Below are positions 25,101-33,338 of a DNA stretch of 64,000 bases, piece after piece. Source of the stretch: Lagopus muta (lineage: Eukaryota > Chordata > Aves > Galliformes > Phasianidae); assembly GCF_023343835.1 (NCBI RefSeq), contig NC_064449.1, positions 1,651,778 through 1,715,777 of the forward strand, written 5' to 3'. The stretch's first letter is position 1; the number at the start of each line of letters is the position of its first letter. The translations under genes were made by a program, and so were the position numbers. The notes below the pieces were generated by a model. The model saw nothing but the letters and a program-made list of their open reading frames with translations, made no database searches and was not told the DNA's origin.

Positions 25101-28100
25101 AGGGAGTGATGAAGTGATCCTACAAGGAAACAAAACATACACTTAAAGAACAATCTGGACGTTACTTAGCAAGAACTGCAGTACCACAATAGCATTTGTA
25201 AAAGCATCTCTTGCATGTGCCTTAAAGGTTCTGTTTCCCAGGAGGCAGCACTGGCCATACACCAGCTTTTGCAGTCCGTTTTACCCCCACGCTCCCAGCT
25301 GTCTCTGTCACCACTCCATCCACACCACTGACTTTGCACCACTGCTTATGGAGGTAGTTGTGTCCTCCACTGCACCGATCCACCTAGAAGTTAAATCACA
25401 GGGCTGTTTGCAGTTGGTTCAGTTCCCAGACCTGGCTCAGCTATGTGGCCAAGTAAACAGCTGGACTGGCACGAAAAGGGCTCAGCTCAGGAGGAGCAGT
25501 GAGCAGCCAGGCACAGGAACAGTTCAACTGGCACCGAAAAAGTACCCACGAAATCACAGCCTGATGCTATTGGTATCCTGGAAAAGAAGAACGAAGGCAT
25601 CAAAGCCATTGTGTCACTGTCTAAAAGTAGGAAGAAAAAAAAAACAACAAGAATTGCATCTCTATATCCTGACTGCTAAAAGCTTCCAAAACACATGACT
25701 TGTAATATCCAAGGAATTTCTTTTAAAGCTATAGATGACAAAAAATTCCATTGTTTGTAACAGCAGGAAGCAAGCAAGCTGAAATGCAATTTTCATGTCA
25801 GTGACTTTCAGCAGATCTGCCTAGATGGCAAATGTTTTCAATCTCTGTGAAAGGCAGAATGCACATTGTCCCTCCCAGAGCAGCAGGCTTTATGCTGGCT
25901 AGGTTCAATTTCTAGAACTGCTGCTGACTGCCTGCACGACAACAGACTATTCATTCTCTTCAAATTACTCAACTATGAAATGGTTTCAGATGCTTGTCTG
26001 CCTCATTGGGGTGGCAAGATTTAATCAGACCTGCAATGAAAGGCACCATAGAGGTGTCGAGTACTTTTGCTGAAGCGGTGCCAGCTGCAGGCTCCAGCAT
26101 TCCTTCCACTCACTGCCTCCCCAGTCCTCCAGTCCCCACTCCAGGACCTCTCCTCGATGTGCTGACAGCCACCAGTGCGATCATCAAGGCCCCACCACCA
26201 CGTAACACACACCGAACCAAGGAAGATCCCAAGGCAGCAATTGGTAAAACACAAGGTGCCTCATCCTGCCCAAAGGCCTTGTGAGAATTCCACAGCTGCC
26301 CATGGGAGCTGCACTCACACAATTAGGGATGAGTGTGCCTTTCAATTATGATGCCAAGAAAATAGTAATCCGGAGTAAAGTCGGTGTGCGTCCAAAACAA
26401 GGAGAAAGTTCAAGCAGAGACAAGTATCAGCACAGCTGGATGACACAGAGCTGCACTGCAAGGTGAAGTGGGATTGAGAGAGTGAACACCTGGCTCCTGC
26501 TGGCCTGAAAAGCCTCTGTTCCACGCAGCCACAAAGGCCAACTTGCTCTTTTTTTCTAGTCACACCGATGCACTGTGGCACCACACGTTTCTAACCTGCC
26601 ATTAATTAGTTGTTTGCCAGGATCTCCCTTCTGAGAAATCATGGCATAGTTCAGATGCTTCAGCTCTGAGTGGTTATCACCTCCACACTGAGCAACACAC
26701 TGATAAAAAACAGACAGAGAGGAATGCAGCTAGGGCATGGAATAAGAAACGTGATTCACTTCTCAAATTGCCTTTTTTCCAAAGCTATGCAGCCCACGGT
26801 GCCTGCAAGGCAGAGCAATACTCACCTTGGACTCCTTGTGAGTGGACATCCTTAGGAAAGTCAGAAAGACGCTGCGCTGGAGACGCTTCTGCACGTCACT
26901 GACCTCTGGATGGCAATCCAACAGCACATCGAACTTGCGAGGGGCACAGCACAGGTAGGAATCCAGGCATTTCTGAAGTGTCTCATCGAAGATTACCTTG
27001 TGCAACAGGAGACGAGAGAATGGAAAGAAGGAACGCCACAGGTCGCGCTCACAGCTGAGCTGAGAAGCACACTGAGACACCTCAGAGTGCTAGCAGTGTC
27101 TGTCTGCCCATCACACATCAGCTCTTAAAGTTCAAGCCCATAAGAAAATATTACTTCGTGTTCTACAGTGCAGTAATTAAAATCCTCAATAAACGACGTA
27201 ATAAAAGCATAAGCAAGTCTTTATTTAGACAACTTAAAACGCGTGGCTTTTGGAAGCATCTGCACCATTCATGTTTTTTCTCCAGCGTCTGCAAAACAAT
27301 CATTACCTGGCACCAGAACTTATCGTGAGGCAAAGCCAGAAGCCAGTCCAGATCATCTGCAATGAATTTGGCTCGCTCCAAGAATTCTTCCACTAAGGCA
27401 GGGTCTCTGACAACAGGTGGCGGTCTGTATAGCACAAAAGACCGATCTGCTTTGATTTCTGGGTGCTGCAGGAAGCCAAACACTGTATTAAAACCAGAGA
27501 CCAAGTGGCAGGAATGCCCAGTTCCCATCTGCACTGCTGAATTTCTGGAAACTGACAGAAGAATTACACGATAATACAGTCTGTCATTCAGTTCTCTGGT
27601 AACTTCCCATTCTCTAATACTCAAATTAAAAACTCAGTGAGTTCACAGCCTTATTTTTCAGCTGTATTTTCAGACCTCCATAATTCAGCAGATGATGTTA
27701 TTTGCACTCTGTTAATAAAGTCTTGCAAAGCAACCCTCCCACACCTCCAAACCAAACAGCAACAGCTTGAAATCATGCCTTTAAAATGTTGCCTGTGCCC
27801 TCTTTTTCCTCTGAGCTGGTTCTCAAACAACATTCCAAAAAGTCAAACCAACATGACCACCAAATACAGAGAAGAAACACTCTGCTACCCTTCGCAGGAG
27901 ATACTGAATAGTTTGCCCAAATCCCCCCATCCTAACATGAGAATCGTGCTGCATAACAAATAGCAGCCTTGAGTTCTGCTTCAGCCCACACTGATGCCCA
28001 GGGCAATCTGAGCAAGCCAAACCAGCAGCAGGCCCCACTTCAGCAACACGGCCAGAAGAAGGCTCAGAACGTGCCGTCATGTTACTGGAAGAAAAGGGTA

Positions 28101-28657
28101 ACAGTGGGTTTCATTTCTGTGCACAACCTTGAATATTCCTGTGTAACAGCACAGGCATGCTACTCTATGTGCTAGACAAGCACAAGGCATAGACTTCCAG
28201 TTTGGCCCTGTGGTTCCAACCTGAGATCCCAGGGCAGAAGGTCACAGGACACTGTAAGTGGGGAGAACTATCCCAGTGCTGTAACTCAGAGCTACGCTGC
28301 ACACAGCTTGCAAAAGCCCCCATTGTTTATAGGGCTATTCTTTGAATGAGTAAGGAGAACACAATTTATTGTGGATGTTGAACACAGTATGCTTTCATTT
28401 ATCCATCACTAAAAAAAAAATCTCAGCTAAACAAATGCTTTAAAACACAAAGAAAAATCTACCAAACAGGGAGACTGTTTGAATTTCACCACATCCTGAA
28501 CTAACACAGCCTTCAGCTCAGGTTCCAGTACGTGACAGTTATTTGTGTTTAGCCTTCATGAAAAAATACAGCTCACCAGTGCCGGTAAGGTTCTCAGCTT
28601 CCCTGTCTTGGGATCCTTTTCTGTAAGCTGGAGTTCATCCAGCGGCAGCGCTGGCAT
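7025..28657 (-). CDS. ASCC2: ASCC2, activating signal cointegrator 1 complex subunit 2 (complete CDS, 18 coding exons)
   Basis: The spliced CDS is 2259 bases, giving 752 residues against 757 in human, with all phases consistent. ASCC2 is the ubiquitin-reading subunit of ASCC. It binds K63-linked chains and helps recruit the ASCC3 helicase and ALKBH3 to alkylated DNA; the same complex acts in ribosome-collision rescue. Residues 1 to about 430 form the conserved helical ASCC3-binding part. A CUE domain lies at about 464-507 and keeps the paired leucines of KDLLPELGEGF and the late Leu of NNILED, equivalent to human residues needed for ubiquitin binding. The tail holds an acidic segment (YEDEYDDTYDGNQVGAN), an 11-Glu run and a basic C-terminus ending KRSKGMIPS. 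The exons are 28577-28657, 27307-27465, 26826-26996, 24990-25119, 23042-23109, 21223-21333, 20769-20881, 19054-19128, 18397-18504, 16964-17032, 16191-16265, 15683-15869, 14902-15116, 12432-12551, 9497-9721, 8271-8376, 7675-7751 and 7025-7193. Confidence 0.98.
7675..7751 (-). CDS. ASCC2: ASCC2 exon 18 (residues 672-696 and part of 697)
   Basis: The exon encodes DHFVQDPAVLRERAEARRLA followed by FLARK, between CCATGCAG/GAC and AGGG/GTAAGT. It matches the human DHFVQDPAVLREKAEARRMA segment. Confidence 0.96.
8271..8376 (-). CDS. ASCC2: ASCC2 exon 17 with poly-Glu tract (residues 636-671)
   Basis: The exon encodes PFTTPQVLRLKGQEEGQ, then 11 consecutive Glu (mixed GAG/GAA), then VEKERPK. The acceptor is GTTCCTTAG and the donor AAAG/GTGACA. 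Human has a mixed Asp/Glu/Ala acidic stretch here, so the acidic character is conserved but not the sequence. Confidence 0.95.
9497..9721 (-). CDS. ASCC2: ASCC2 exon 16 (residues 561-635 and part of 636)
   Basis: The exon encodes REKDTTRSLLNDKR to the invariant acidic stretch YEDEYDDTYDGNQVGAN and DSDDELISR, with a CCATGCAG acceptor and an AG/GTAGGA donor. The EDEYDDTYDGNQVGANDAD segment is essentially invariant between bird and human, which suggests a binding motif. Confidence 0.97.
10536..10602 (-). mobile_element. CR1 LINE fragment
   Basis: The sequence CATAGCATCATTGAGGTTGG, then AAAGGACCACTATGATAATC, is the inverted CR1 3' end. It is short and 5'-truncated, in the intron between ASCC2 exons 15 and 16. 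Confidence 0.75.
12432..12551 (-). CDS. ASCC2: ASCC2 exon 15 (residues 521-560 and part of 561)
   Basis: The exon encodes QPKPDPTPLVTARYNVFQND followed by EFDVFSRDSVDVSR, bounded by TTTTACAG/ACAG and AGCG/GTGAGT. The NVFQNDEFDVFSRDSVD block is identical to human. Confidence 0.96.
13926..14700 (-). mobile_element. CR1 LINE, longest recent-looking copy in the window
   Basis: The element begins with the inverted octamer tail (CAGAATCACAGAATCATAGG) and continues about 770 bp into the end of the reverse-transcriptase region. The minus-strand frame contains KGKCRVLHLGRNN, a recognisable CR1 pol C-terminal motif, but it is interrupted by stops and shifts, so the copy is dead. It sits in the large intron between ASCC2 exons 14 and 15. 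Confidence 0.88.
14902..15116 (-). CDS. ASCC2: ASCC2 exon 14: CUE domain (residues 450-520)
   Basis: After an alanine-rich start (CAGAAAAPTAK) the exon holds the whole CUE ubiquitin-binding domain, from VELDSLISQVKDLLPELG to EQVINNILEDKL (about residues 464-507). The LLPELGEGF and NNILE motifs that carry the ubiquitin-contact leucines are kept. The acceptor is GGTTATACAG/TGT and the donor AAAG/GTGTGG. Confidence 0.97.
15683..15869 (-). CDS. ASCC2: ASCC2 exon 13 (residues 387-449)
   Basis: The exon starts with the split Leu and DETRAAYILQAVESAWEGVD, which matches human. It then runs into a low-conservation acidic linker (MVEGSSEDREELGAAYASGEE) before the donor GAG/GTGGGC. The linker joins the N-terminal body to the CUE domain and has no predicted fold. 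Confidence 0.95.
15870..16190 (-). other. ASCC2: U12-type (minor) intron of ASCC2
   Basis: The 321-bp intron opens with GTATCCTTT, the U12 donor consensus. It ends TCCTTAATGCTGTTCTTGTAG, in which TCCTTAAT is one base from the U12 branch-site consensus TCCTTAAC and lies about 14 bases from the AG, the spacing expected of minor introns. There is no long polypyrimidine tract. A CR1 3' tail is inserted within it (about 15977-16043). The exon junction it predicts (ST-LDETR) agrees with human ASCC2. Confidence 0.9.
15977..16043 (+). mobile_element. CR1 LINE 3' tail inside the ASCC2 U12 intron
   Basis: The motif GGGGCTGGACCAGATGGCCT, then CCAACCAGTCTGTGATTCTGAG, is the plus-strand CR1 3' end. It is oriented opposite to ASCC2. 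Confidence 0.8.
16191..16265 (-). CDS. ASCC2: ASCC2 exon 12 (residues 362-386 and part of 387)
   Basis: The exon encodes FLRDYDELFPVEDDVSLLQQ followed by ASST, after a CATGGTTAG acceptor. It ends CT/GTATCCTTT, a perfect U12-type 5' splice site, not the usual GTRAGT. Confidence 0.96.
16964..17032 (-). CDS. ASCC2: ASCC2 exon 11 (residues 339-361 and part of 362)
   Basis: The exon encodes CENIQPYIEEFLQIFTSVLQ and ends ER plus AG, bounded by TTCTGCAG/CTG and GGAG/GTGAGT. It matches human CDNIQGFIEEFLQIFSSLLQEKR. Its 5' two-thirds and acceptor are duplicated at 18062-18115. Confidence 0.96.
17548..17762 (+). mobile_element. CR1 LINE 3' fragment
   Basis: The interval contains CTGGCACAGGTTGCCCAAGG, then GGCTGTGGATGCCCCATCC, and ends in TTTGATTCTATG, all typical of the CR1 3' region. 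The 67-codon frame over it is a relic, not a gene. It lies between the true ASCC2 exon 11 and its partial duplicate. Confidence 0.9.
18062..18115 (-). pseudogene. Partial duplicate of ASCC2 exon 11 (pseudo-exon)
   Basis: These 54 bases match 16987-17040 at 52 positions. The match covers the acceptor (TTCTGCAG), the first 46 bases of exon 11 and nothing beyond. It lies about 1.07 kb upstream of the true exon in gene order. The frame reads CQNIQPCIEEFLQIF, against CENIQPYIEEFLQIF in the true exon, then continues into unrelated sequence (GETILEIMQCYRS) to a TAG near 17956. No convincing GT donor follows, so normal splicing into exon 11 is unlikely. The true exon is the copy at 16964-17032, which has a donor and the conserved continuation. 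Whether the copy is ever transcribed into mRNA is unknown. Confidence 0.85.
18397..18504 (-). CDS. ASCC2: ASCC2 exon 10 (residues 303-338 and part of 339)
   Basis: The exon encodes VYADLWRRISHSRKKVMEAF to LQPILES between CTCTGCAG/TGTT and GCAG/GTATTG. It matches human LWQRLSHSRKKLMEIFHII. The next intron contains a partial copy of the following exon (see 18062-18115). Confidence 0.96.
19054..19128 (-). CDS. ASCC2: ASCC2 exon 9 (residues 278-302 and part of 303)
   Basis: The exon encodes LASFYELAIPELESAIK followed by RRHYEDN and a split Ser codon. The bounds are TTCTACAG/GTTGG and ACAG/GTAAAA. It matches the human LASFYEAAIPEMESAIKKRR segment. Confidence 0.95.
20769..20881 (-). CDS. ASCC2: ASCC2 exon 8 (residues 241-277 and part of 278)
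   Basis: This exon begins ELKDIVLYLCDTCTTLWAFL and ends QKHEFCY plus AG, with the codon completed to Arg by the next exon. The bounds are CTCTCAG/GAG and ACAG/GTACAT. It has no in-frame Met, so a simple start-to-stop search misses it; it was found by translating the reverse strand against the family. It is almost identical to human. Confidence 0.96.
21223..21333 (-). CDS. ASCC2: ASCC2 exon 7 (residues 204-240)
   Basis: The exon encodes VFNNILHKCGLQ to TPGNMPLQ between GATCTAG/GTG and CAG/GTAGAA, phase 0. It has the conserved PQKLEER motif. Confidence 0.96.
21850..21897 (+). mobile_element. CR1 LINE 3' tail remnant
   Basis: The stretch CAAATCCCTTCCAACCTCAA, then CCATTCTGTGA, is the last part of a CR1 element. 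It is very short and truncated. Confidence 0.65.
22966..22987. repeat. CCCT/CCTT microsatellite
   Basis: A short pyrimidine run of CCCT and CCTT units sits in the ASCC2 intron just 3' (in gene direction) of exon 6. Confidence 0.8.
23042..23109 (-). CDS. ASCC2: ASCC2 exon 6 (residues 181-203)
   Basis: This short exon encodes NIFTQQPSYFGDLDETLP and ends VLQ before GTACTG, phase 0. The acceptor is CCCTTTTCAG. The peptide is a signature of the family and is nearly identical to human apart from YFGD for YYSD. Confidence 0.96.
24990..25119 (-). CDS. ASCC2: ASCC2 exon 5 (residues 138-180 and part of 181)
   Basis: The exon encodes DHFITPSVFGEIIYNN to LLQKMI and ends with a single G before GTTAGT. 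It is in the conserved ASCC3-binding half. The split codon joins the next exon's AA to give Glu181, where human has Gly. Confidence 0.96.
26826..26996 (-). CDS. ASCC2: ASCC2 exon 4 (residues 81-137)
   Basis: The exon reads VIFDETLQKCLDSYL through VFLTFLRMSTHKESK, bounded by CACAAG/GTA and AAG/GTGAGT, phase 0. The core RSVFLTFLRMSTHKESK matches human. The middle (CCAPRKFDVLLDCHPEVSD) is more divergent. Confidence 0.97.
27307..27465 (-). CDS. ASCC2: ASCC2 exon 3 (residues 28-80)
   Basis: The exon runs from HPEIKADRSFVLY to LPHDKFWCQ between CTGCAG/CAC and CAG/GTAATG, phase 0 at both ends. It belongs to the conserved N-terminal region that in human contacts the ASCC3 helicase. The LDWLLALPHDKFWCQ block is identical to my recollection of human. 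Confidence 0.97.
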
Positions 28658-28672
28658 TGCGATGACTTGTGA
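28577..28672 (-). CDS. ASCC2: ASCC2 exon 2 (start codon, residues 1-27)
   Basis: The ATG is at 28657, giving MPALPLDELQLTEKDPK, which aligns directly with the human N-terminus. The 15 bases upstream are 5'UTR after a likely acceptor ending ACGACAG. The donor CTG/GTGAGC ends the exon in phase 0. Confidence 0.95.
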
Positions 28673-30567
28673 CTGTCGTCAGCAAACAGAAAAACAAAAG
28701 CAGCACAGGATGTGTTTTACAAGGTCAGTCAATCAAAGGCACAACAGAACAGGTGGCAGCCTCAGCACACCGCAGCCACACCGAGGCTGGAAATGACTTC
28801 TGCAAAGCAGTTTTTACACCAGCCAAACGCTGAAGCTTTAGGGAACACCTAAGAGCCAGCTGCACGTGCCTGGGAAGAGGTTTGTGCCACAGTGTGACAC
28901 TTTCATTCCTGTTTCCTACTGAGAGGCTGCAGATATCTCAGGCACAACAAAAAGCATTTGGGGACTGTTTTAGGGGAGCATAATGTTTCAATCTGGTTAC
29001 TGAAGAGTCATGCTGAACTACCTGCTCCCGCAGGCTGTTTTAATGCGTTCTGCCTGTCTCCTGACATCACAAACTAAGGAGGCAATCTAAAGCCTTGCAT
29101 TCTCCTGTCCATTTCCCATATGTGTTCATGGGACTGTATTTCAATTGTCAACAGCACTTTTAGGCTCAGAAATATTTCAGTCCACTCTGAAATTAACTGT
29201 GAGTCCAACCTTCTTCATTCAACAGAAAGTATGTGATCGTGTGCATTGGTTCAGGCACTGATACAAAATGTAAACTGCAGATTAACACAGCTTTCAAACT
29301 GTTGAGGGAATCTACAGTGATGTCAGTGAAACAGTACTAAAAAAAAATTACGTGGTGAAGATATAAGAACCAAAGTCTCATAACATGTATTTCATTTTAT
29401 TCACATTGCCTGGGCAGAGCAGAAGGTAACAGGAGTGTCCCTACAGCTGAACAACACTGATTAGAGAGCAGTGTCACAGCTTGGACACAAAGAATCATGC
29501 CTCTGGATCCAGAAAATGGATTTTAGTATAAATTACATCATTATCAGTATTTCAGAGGCTTACAAAAAATGAAAAAAAATACCAGATCAATGCTAAATTT
29601 CACAGCATAGAAAAGCTGAAATAAATACTTTATTTGACTCTTACAATTTCTAGAGTCATTTTGAAAACTCGACAAAGAAGTGAAAATTTGCAATATGGGA
29701 AAAAAATTTCAGGTGCCTCATTTTGAGCCTGCCAAGTCAGAAACAGGAGATGGGGTAAGAGATGGGGTCCTAACCAGAAGTTTATTCATCTCAAACAAAG
29801 AATAAATCTGAGCACAGAGACCCCAGCATGCAGAATCACTCCTGACCTCTATCACACGATCTCTTCACATGAGTTTTGGCTTAAACAAACAGATTTTTTT
29901 AGATCTCGGGGAAGGTTCAGGTTGGATATCAGGAAAAGGTTCTGTCCCAGAGGAACAGGCTGCCCAGGGCAGCAGGCACAGCCCGAGCTGCTGGAGCTCA
30001 GGGAGCATTGGGACACTGCTCTCAGACCGGTCTGATTTTTGGGTGGTCCTGTGTGGCCAGTGGTCTTTATGGGCACCTTCCAATTCGGGATATTCTATGA
30101 ATCTACCTCGTCATTTCAGGCACACAGCATAGAAGCCCTTAAAAAACAAACAAACAACAACAGAAACAGAACACACCAAAACACTTTAACCAGGGAAGCA
30201 CGACAGGAGGTGTTCCCTGCTCCACGCTTCAGTGCCCACAGAGGAAAGGGAAAAAGGACACACGTATCGCTTGGAGGAGGAGCAGGCCGGCCCCAGCAGC
30301 GGGTCAGCCAAGGCCTGCAGTCCCCCGGCCCTCCTGCACACAGCCCCAGGCCCCTCCCGCTGCACCTCGGAGGCCTCCGGACAGCCGGCCGGCCTCAAGC
30401 ACACCGCGCTGCCGCCAAGCCCCCAACCGAAAGCACACAAGAGCACGCGGTCACCCAAACCCACAGCGGGCCTAACCGGCTCGGACTCCCTGCAGGGCCC
30501 TGCCCCACCGCGATCGCGGTGAAGGAGAAGGAGCAGCTCCGCCTTTCCCCAGCCTAGGCCCCGTTAC
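28673..30567 (-). other. ASCC2: ASCC2 intron 1
   Basis: The interval contains a CR1 3' fragment at about 29905-30105 and AT-rich sequence at 29330-29720. The 30105-30540 part is CpG-rich and carries plus-strand open frames that are composition artefacts. No other gene was recognised. Confidence 0.65.
29905..30105 (+). mobile_element. CR1 LINE 3' fragment
   Basis: The interval runs from GGTTGGATATCAGGAAAAGG, through GAACAGGCTGCCCAGGGCAG, to ATTCTATGAAT. It is a clear CR1 3' end inserted antisense in ASCC2 intron 1. Confidence 0.9.
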
Positions 30568-30720
30568 CGCGCGGCCACGTCCAACCGGCACCGCACTTCC
30601 GGAAACAGGAGGCACTTCCGGTGCCGGCCGGAAGTGCTCGGGGGGCGGACGACGAGGCGAGCCTCCAGGAGGCGGGGCGTGCAGTGCTTCCAGCGCGGCG
30701 CCGGCTGCGCGCCCGGTGCT
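30280..30720 (-). promoter_or_regulatory. ASCC2: ASCC2 CpG-island promoter with three ETS motifs
   Basis: The stretch is CpG-rich and TATA-less. It holds three ETS/GABPA sites of the form CCGGAAGTG or its complement at 30594-30602, 30613-30621 and 30628-30636. This is the usual architecture of a housekeeping promoter. A CR1 3' fragment starts only about 100 bp upstream (30735). Confidence 0.75.
30568..30640 (-). other. ASCC2: ASCC2 untranslated first exon (probable)
   Basis: On the minus strand a donor GCGCG/GTAACG ends an exon at 30568, inside the CpG island and about 1.9 kb upstream of the coding start. It pairs with the acceptor at 28673. The 5' end is approximate; the ETS motif cluster puts transcription start near 30590-30650. 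Confidence 0.65.
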
Positions 30721-30734
30721 GCGTCCCCAGTGCT

Positions 30735-30845
30735 GCTCAGGCCAGGGATGGGCGCTGGGCAGCCTGAGCTGGGGGAGCAACCAGCCCAGGGCAGGGGTTG
30801 GGGCTGTAAGGGCCCTTCTAACCCAACTGTGCTGTGATTGTATGA
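30735..30845 (+). mobile_element. CR1 LINE 3' fragment abutting the ASCC2 promoter
   Basis: CTGGGCAGCCTGAGCTGGG, GCAGGGGTTGGGGCTGTAAG and the tail CTGTGATTGTATGAG identify a GC-rich CR1 end, immediately upstream of the CpG island. Confidence 0.8.
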
Positions 30846-33308
30846 GAAGTGTTTGCGGTGCGGAGCAGCACGGTGCAGACCCCTGTGCAGGTAGCAGTGG
30901 GAATCTGTAGTTCCAGGATCCCACCAACAGCGTGGCATTTAAAAAAATGTATTTTGGATACAATTTGCGCCCGTAATGTTGTATTTTAAGGGATGACAGC
31001 TGCACAGTGCAGTTGTTTTTCCTTTGGAACAACTAACTAGGTCAACCAGTCACCCTTTAACGAGGCAGGCCTTGCTAATTTATTTCTGCAGGCAAATGAA
31101 ATTACACACTTAAGGCAAAGGACACAGAGCAGTGGAGCCCACGGGACAGCTGAGCCTGCCAAAGCCAGCAATCCTCACAGTCCTCTCTCTGGTTCCTTTC
31201 AGTTTTGGTTTCTCTCTGCTGTTCAGGGAGTTTACTGGAAATCACCAGGTTGACACTGCAGGAAAAGGATAATTCTTGTCAATAAATACAAGCTCAATTG
31301 CTCTCGAGAACAGATTATGTTAGTCAAGTTTATAGCACTCTAAACCCACAGAAATCAGGCATTCTTGGGATGAAAGACAGAACAAGTGAGGCATTTAAAG
31401 CAATCAACTCACTATGCTAGAGGTGCTCCATGTATCTCAGCTCTCCTCCTTGGCTGCAGCAGTCACCTCCAAAACTCCAGAGCCCAGCTTTATACAAAGC
31501 AGCCTAAAATGGAAACCACATCGTGCCCTCAGTCACGTGGCTAATTAGGAATGATACTGAAATGAGGTTCTAGCTCCCGATCCCCCAGTCCAAGGTGCTC
31601 AGAAACAGCGAGCAGTCAGCACCTCGACTTGCCATGCTATTTGTAACCACATTACGGCTGTCCCCGCTCCTGTGTGTCACACGTGGCCAGAGGAGAGAAA
31701 AGGGAATGGAGTGGACGGTCCAGCAGCCCCACAGAGAAAGCTGCCTGCCTGCCCCTAATGCTGCCATGTTCAGTATTTCCTTATTAGCAAGCTGGCATTT
31801 TCTCTCTAGAAAGAACGCAGCACGGAGAGGTTGTGTTCATTTCACATTCCGCAGGGTACAATTGATTTGCAATTTAAATGTCATGGCAGGTTGTCAGGGA
31901 GCCTGCAATTTTAGCCAATCTTTCACCGTACCTTCTGAATTACTAATTTTTAAAATGAATTATTTATTATTTTTGTTTCTCACACATCACCTAGACGAGG
32001 CAGGCCCTCGGGCTGAACCCCAGCATCAACGTGCTCTGCAAAGCACTTATCAGAAGAAAACTCCAGTAATTATGTCAGATCCAAGGTTTGCTCCGATTAT
32101 TTAGTGGAGGATAATATTTGGCAATTGAAGCATGATTCCTTCCCAAAGGCATCTGTTTATTTCTCCTTCTTTGCCAGCCTTCCTCCAAAGCACCGGTGGA
32201 AAGTCTCCAAATGACTCAGTGGGCCCAGAGTCTGTCATCGAGCTGTTTTGAATCACTTTTTATTCCTCTTTTTGGTGATTTTTGCTGCCGTTGCCTTATT
32301 GATTGTGTATTATGCACTTGATTTGCTAAAGCGCTGTGAACTCTTGGAGCTCTGCCCACAATATTGGTGCCACTATGTGTGTATAACTGAGTTTTGCAAT
32401 TATATGCGTATCATTACTTGTACAAATCAAATTTTAATTGGCAAACAAATAGAATTTCTATTCATTTCTGTAATCTCAGTGCAAATCTGAGGGAAAAGCT
32501 TTCACTTGCACAGCTCCCAGCAGTGCAGGGTAACCGCTGGCCTCTGTCGCATGGAAAAGCAAAGCACTGGAAACAGCTTGGAAAAGAAAGCTGCAGGAAA
32601 ATCCCGCTTTCAGTTTGCTCCATAGTGAGCTTTGGATCAGATCCTCAGCGCAGAACTCCTCCAGGCAAGAACACCTTGGAAAAGCTTCTCTTAAACGGGA
32701 TCCTTATTTTGATATGATTCATGGACAGGAGGAAGTTGTTCAGTGGTGGACGTAACCATGAAATTATCAGATGTCCCAAGGCTGGGAAGAGCGCCCTGGT
32801 TCCGGTAGCTCTGTCACTGTTTAGACAGATATACACCAACAACTGCCTTGACTCTGCGTGCAAAGGACGCTCCTGACTTGGCTAGCAGTACCACAAAAGC
32901 AGCCTGCTCACTTCAAGCAGTGCAAAAAGCACCGAGGCGAGCACTGATGTGCTGGAGCTGCCCCAGGAGCTGTTTGAGGCCAGCCTGCTTTCTTCGTAGC
33001 CCATCCCAATCACTACAATATGGCATTCTGTCTCTCGGGCAGCACTAAGTTTTTCGAGGTCCCTGCATTTTCTCAAGTTCTGCCCCAAAGTCCCACATGA
33101 TGGCCCGGGGGTTGCTTAGGATATCTGCTTATTTGCTGTAGTCACGGAAGAGAGCTGTTTTCCTCCTGCTCACACAGTCGTCCGAGCTGCTGAGGGGCCA
33201 GGAGTCGGCCCTCTTTTTCCTCAGAAAATCACAGAGGATTTAAAGACAGCAGCCTGCCCACATGGTGCTCACACACAGGTGTGAGGGCACATGTAGCCCT
33301 GAAGGACC

Positions 33309-33338
33309 ATTTGTAAAACCTCAAGGGGTTTTACAAAT
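33309..33338. repeat. Perfect inverted repeat, 12-bp arms
   Basis: ATTTGTAAAACC is followed after six bases by its exact reverse complement. The right arm runs into AATAAA. It could fold as a hairpin in either strand's RNA. It is too short for a miRNA precursor. Confidence 0.9.

Noticed and set aside
30039..31032. 172- and 186-codon frames around the ASCC2 promoter
   Set aside because: The sequence is CpG-island and CR1. The frames overlap on both strands and match no family.
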